From Synechococcus sp. PCC 7502 (GTDB lineage: Bacteria > Cyanobacteriota > Cyanobacteriia > Pseudanabaenales > Pseudanabaenaceae), in the NCBI RefSeq assembly GCF_000317085.1, contig NC_019702.1:2076394-2140393 (forward strand): a stretch of DNA of 64,000 nt, given 5' to 3'. Positions within the stretch are counted from its first letter, which is position 1. The number at the start of each line of letters is the position of its first letter. The notes under the pieces are model-generated. The model did not search any database. It was not told the origin of the DNA and saw only the letters and a program-made list of their open reading frames with translations. This document shows, piece after piece, positions 63,201-64,000 of this stretch. The position numbers and the translations under genes are program-made.

Positions 63201-64000
63201 ATTTTAGAGCAATTTCTGATAACTTGCGATCGCTAATATCAAAAATAAATCCTTCCCATGTTATGTCAATATCTTCATCAGAACTATTATTGGATTTTGG
63301 ATAGGAAACTGCCTCTAACCACCTAATTCCTTGAGAAGTACAAATCCGAAATTCTCCCGAAAATTCACTACAACTGCTGACAGAGTTAGCAATTCTCTCT
63401 CTCATAATCGCCATATCCTCAGGAAAAACCATAGACCAAAGATAATTTGAATCTGCCATTAATAACTCTGGGTCTAGCTCCAGAATGTCCCAACAGCGGG
63501 GACTGACATACTTAAAACTATCACTACCATCGGGATAGACCATATATGAATAGATCATACAGGGAATATCTTCTGCCAGTTTACGAAACTTCTCTTCACT
63601 TGCTCGCAGAGATAGTTCTGATAACTTCTGATCGGTAATATCCATTAAAGTTCCGGATATACTGATGACTTTATCATTTTCTTTAATTACTTCACCACTG
63701 GTTCTTACCCATAGATAGCGACCTTTGGCAGTAATAAATGGCGACTCAAAATCATAGGATTCTCCGTAATCAACCGCCCTTTGAAATAATTGTTTGATAA
63801 TTTGAGAATTACCTTCGGTGTAGAAGTTCACTAGGTAGTCGAGGTCTTCGACCAGATTGATTTCAAAATCTAAGGGTAGGTCATGGATGCGATATATCTC
63901 CTCTGTCCAAAATATCTGATTAGAGTCTAATTGGTATGACCAGCCTCCCACCTTTGCCATCTTTTGCGTAGCATTGAGCAGATTTTCACTTTTGATTAAT
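60271..64000 (-). CDS. multi-PAS hybrid histidine kinase (5' end outside window)
   Basis: A very large sensory kinase. An in-frame ATG exists at 63960, but the open frame continues upstream to the edge as [13 protein letters not shown], a usual lead-in to a PAS domain, so the true start lies beyond 64000. In order: five PAS/PAC units (about 1-640 counted from 63960), a GAF domain (about 655-815), a dimerisation domain with H in [18 protein letters not shown], an ATPase domain with [16 protein letters not shown] and [11 protein letters not shown], and a receiver domain (about 1105-1225) with D in [14 protein letters not shown] and K in [10 protein letters not shown]. The repeats of PAS 2 and 3 are very alike, suggesting duplication. 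No membrane helix is seen in this part. The signal is unknown. Confidence 0.92.
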   Translation of the reverse strand, partial: LIKSENLLNATQKMAKVGGWSYQLDSNQIFWTEEIYRIHDLPLDFEINLVEDLDYLVNFYTEGNSQIIKQLFQRAVDYGESYDFESPFITAKGRYLWVRTSGEVIKENDKVISISGTLMDITDQKLSELSLRASEEKFRKLAEDIPCMIYSYMVYPDGSDSFKYVSPRCWDILELDPELLMADSNYLWSMVFPEDMAIMRERIANSVSSCSEFSGEFRICTSQGIRWLEAVSYPKSNNSSDEDIDITWEGFIFDISDRKLSEIALKSSEEKFRNLAEKIPCVIYSYDTYADGTDAFTYINPKSWDILEVESKLLMTDSSLFWNKVFPEDLMMLKQKIAETTNDYFIAEYRIYTSKGERWLRSISYPEHRINGNINWNGFTLDVTDRKLAEQKLQTSLNQVDNHFNNSPLAIIQWDSDHHVVRWSKQAELIFGWTEDEVMAMDYPSWQFVHAEDTDRVAAEFRSLYNSSGNKRIEVENRNYTKDGRVIYAEWYASAIFDDDGNLISVLTFAQDISDRKQQEQQIQETQTFLNSIIENIPSIILVKDAKDLRFSLINEAGEELLGKSRSEVLGKTNYDLHTDQNAEYLTSRDREAIDLVKIVDIPELIINTANRGSRLLHTRKVPILDRNGTVQYLLTISEDISELKVMEKSLQQKLKQEQMLFEISNRIRRDLDLQTILGTTVRELREALQCDRVIIYRFNPDWSGNFVAEAVGKGWNPLMAVTVDEEMILEYDQSIADERCYVRELTTISGSDLTDTYLRNHQGGIYRTQTNYLCVKNIYEMGFSPCYIDLLEDLGIKAYITIPIYEGDKLWGLLASYQNSGFRNWQEDEVAIAIQIANQLGISVRQAELFDQIRQQAAELKIAKEAAEASTRAKSEFLAMMSHEIRTPMNAVIGMTDLLTTTQLDEEQLDFVETIRSGGYALLSVINDILDFSKIEANGLELALEPFGLRACLDSITSLLSAKALENNLILSIQVDRRIPETLIGDVNRLRQILINLVGNSLKFTETGTVQVQVKLLHKEGIDCKVQFDVIDTGIGIASDRLQRLFQPFQQGDSSITRRYGGTGLGLVISKRLCEIMGGNMWVKSTLGLGSTFSFMVNLRLSLETEVKQVSPQLLTNLPSSLRILIAEDNQINQKVASTMLKRLGYDVEIANNGLEALEKMRIYPFDLIFMDMQMPEMDGLTATRQIRSEFCLEDQPLIVAMTANVSTDCMEECFAAGMDEFVAKPVRQDDLIKAIAKLFP

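Noticed and set aside
1-64000. CRISPR array
   Set aside because: I found no series of regularly spaced direct repeats; the short repeats present are inverted or dispersed element ends.

Overview
This window comes from a cyanobacterium. It encodes photosystem I subunit PsaD, the phycobilisome core protein ApcD (allophycocyanin alpha-B), several cyanobacteria-restricted small proteins (DUF2839, DUF2808), a phytol kinase and a phytyl-phosphate kinase. The octamer GCGATCGC (HIP1) is scattered densely through coding DNA, as in many filamentous and unicellular cyanobacteria. I could not name the genus from sequence alone. The gene density, the mixture of strands and the single-copy housekeeping genes (purC, bamA, murJ, glyQ, asnS, gyrB, sdhA-like, birA, nnr) indicate a chromosome. 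No rRNA, tRNA or CRISPR array was seen.

Layout. 1-1.3 kb: a GIY-YIG protein cut by the window edge, DUF2839, and a VapC-type toxin-antitoxin pair. 1.4-2.8 kb: a secreted-protein gene cut by a decayed IS4-like element that itself carries a small inverted-repeat element. 2.8-20.8 kb: mostly housekeeping genes (purC, BamA, fatty acid hydroxylase, MOSC protein, BolA, phytol kinase, 2OG dioxygenase, CDF transporter, two-component pair, MurJ, type III glutamine synthetase with a perfect NtcA-type palindrome upstream, glyQ), with one complete IS5-type element (7.2-8.1 kb). 20.8-22.3 kb: transposon debris, followed by a probable 6S RNA next to dacB. 24-33.8 kb: apcD, a two-domain secreted protein with a cytolysin-domain-4-like end, Hsp20, an FTR1 iron permease, a J-domain protein, psaD, asnS and a flavoprotein of the SdhA family. 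33.9-36.8 kb: a nested stack of four insertion elements.

36.8-44.9 kb is a leftward operon of nine tightly packed genes that starts at a cobalamin riboswitch: cbtB, a YtkA-like membrane protein, cobW, a probable restriction endonuclease, a Dam-type adenine methyltransferase, cobG, an unassigned methyltransferase, cobH and cobI. The restriction-modification pair sits inside the vitamin B12 operon with junctions of 3 bp on each side. This is the observation in the window I find most worth testing. A second restriction-modification pair (CCGG-type endonuclease motif plus C5-methyltransferase) lies at 50.5-52.3 kb.

45-64 kb: gyrB, an amino-acid-type substrate-binding lipoprotein, nnr, deoC, phytyl-phosphate kinase, a PD-(D/E)XK protein, a TPR protein, an alpha/beta hydrolase overlapping a dTDP-glucose 4,6-dehydratase-like gene, a YqgF-like protein, an M23 peptidase, birA, and a very large multi-PAS hybrid histidine kinase whose start lies beyond the right edge.
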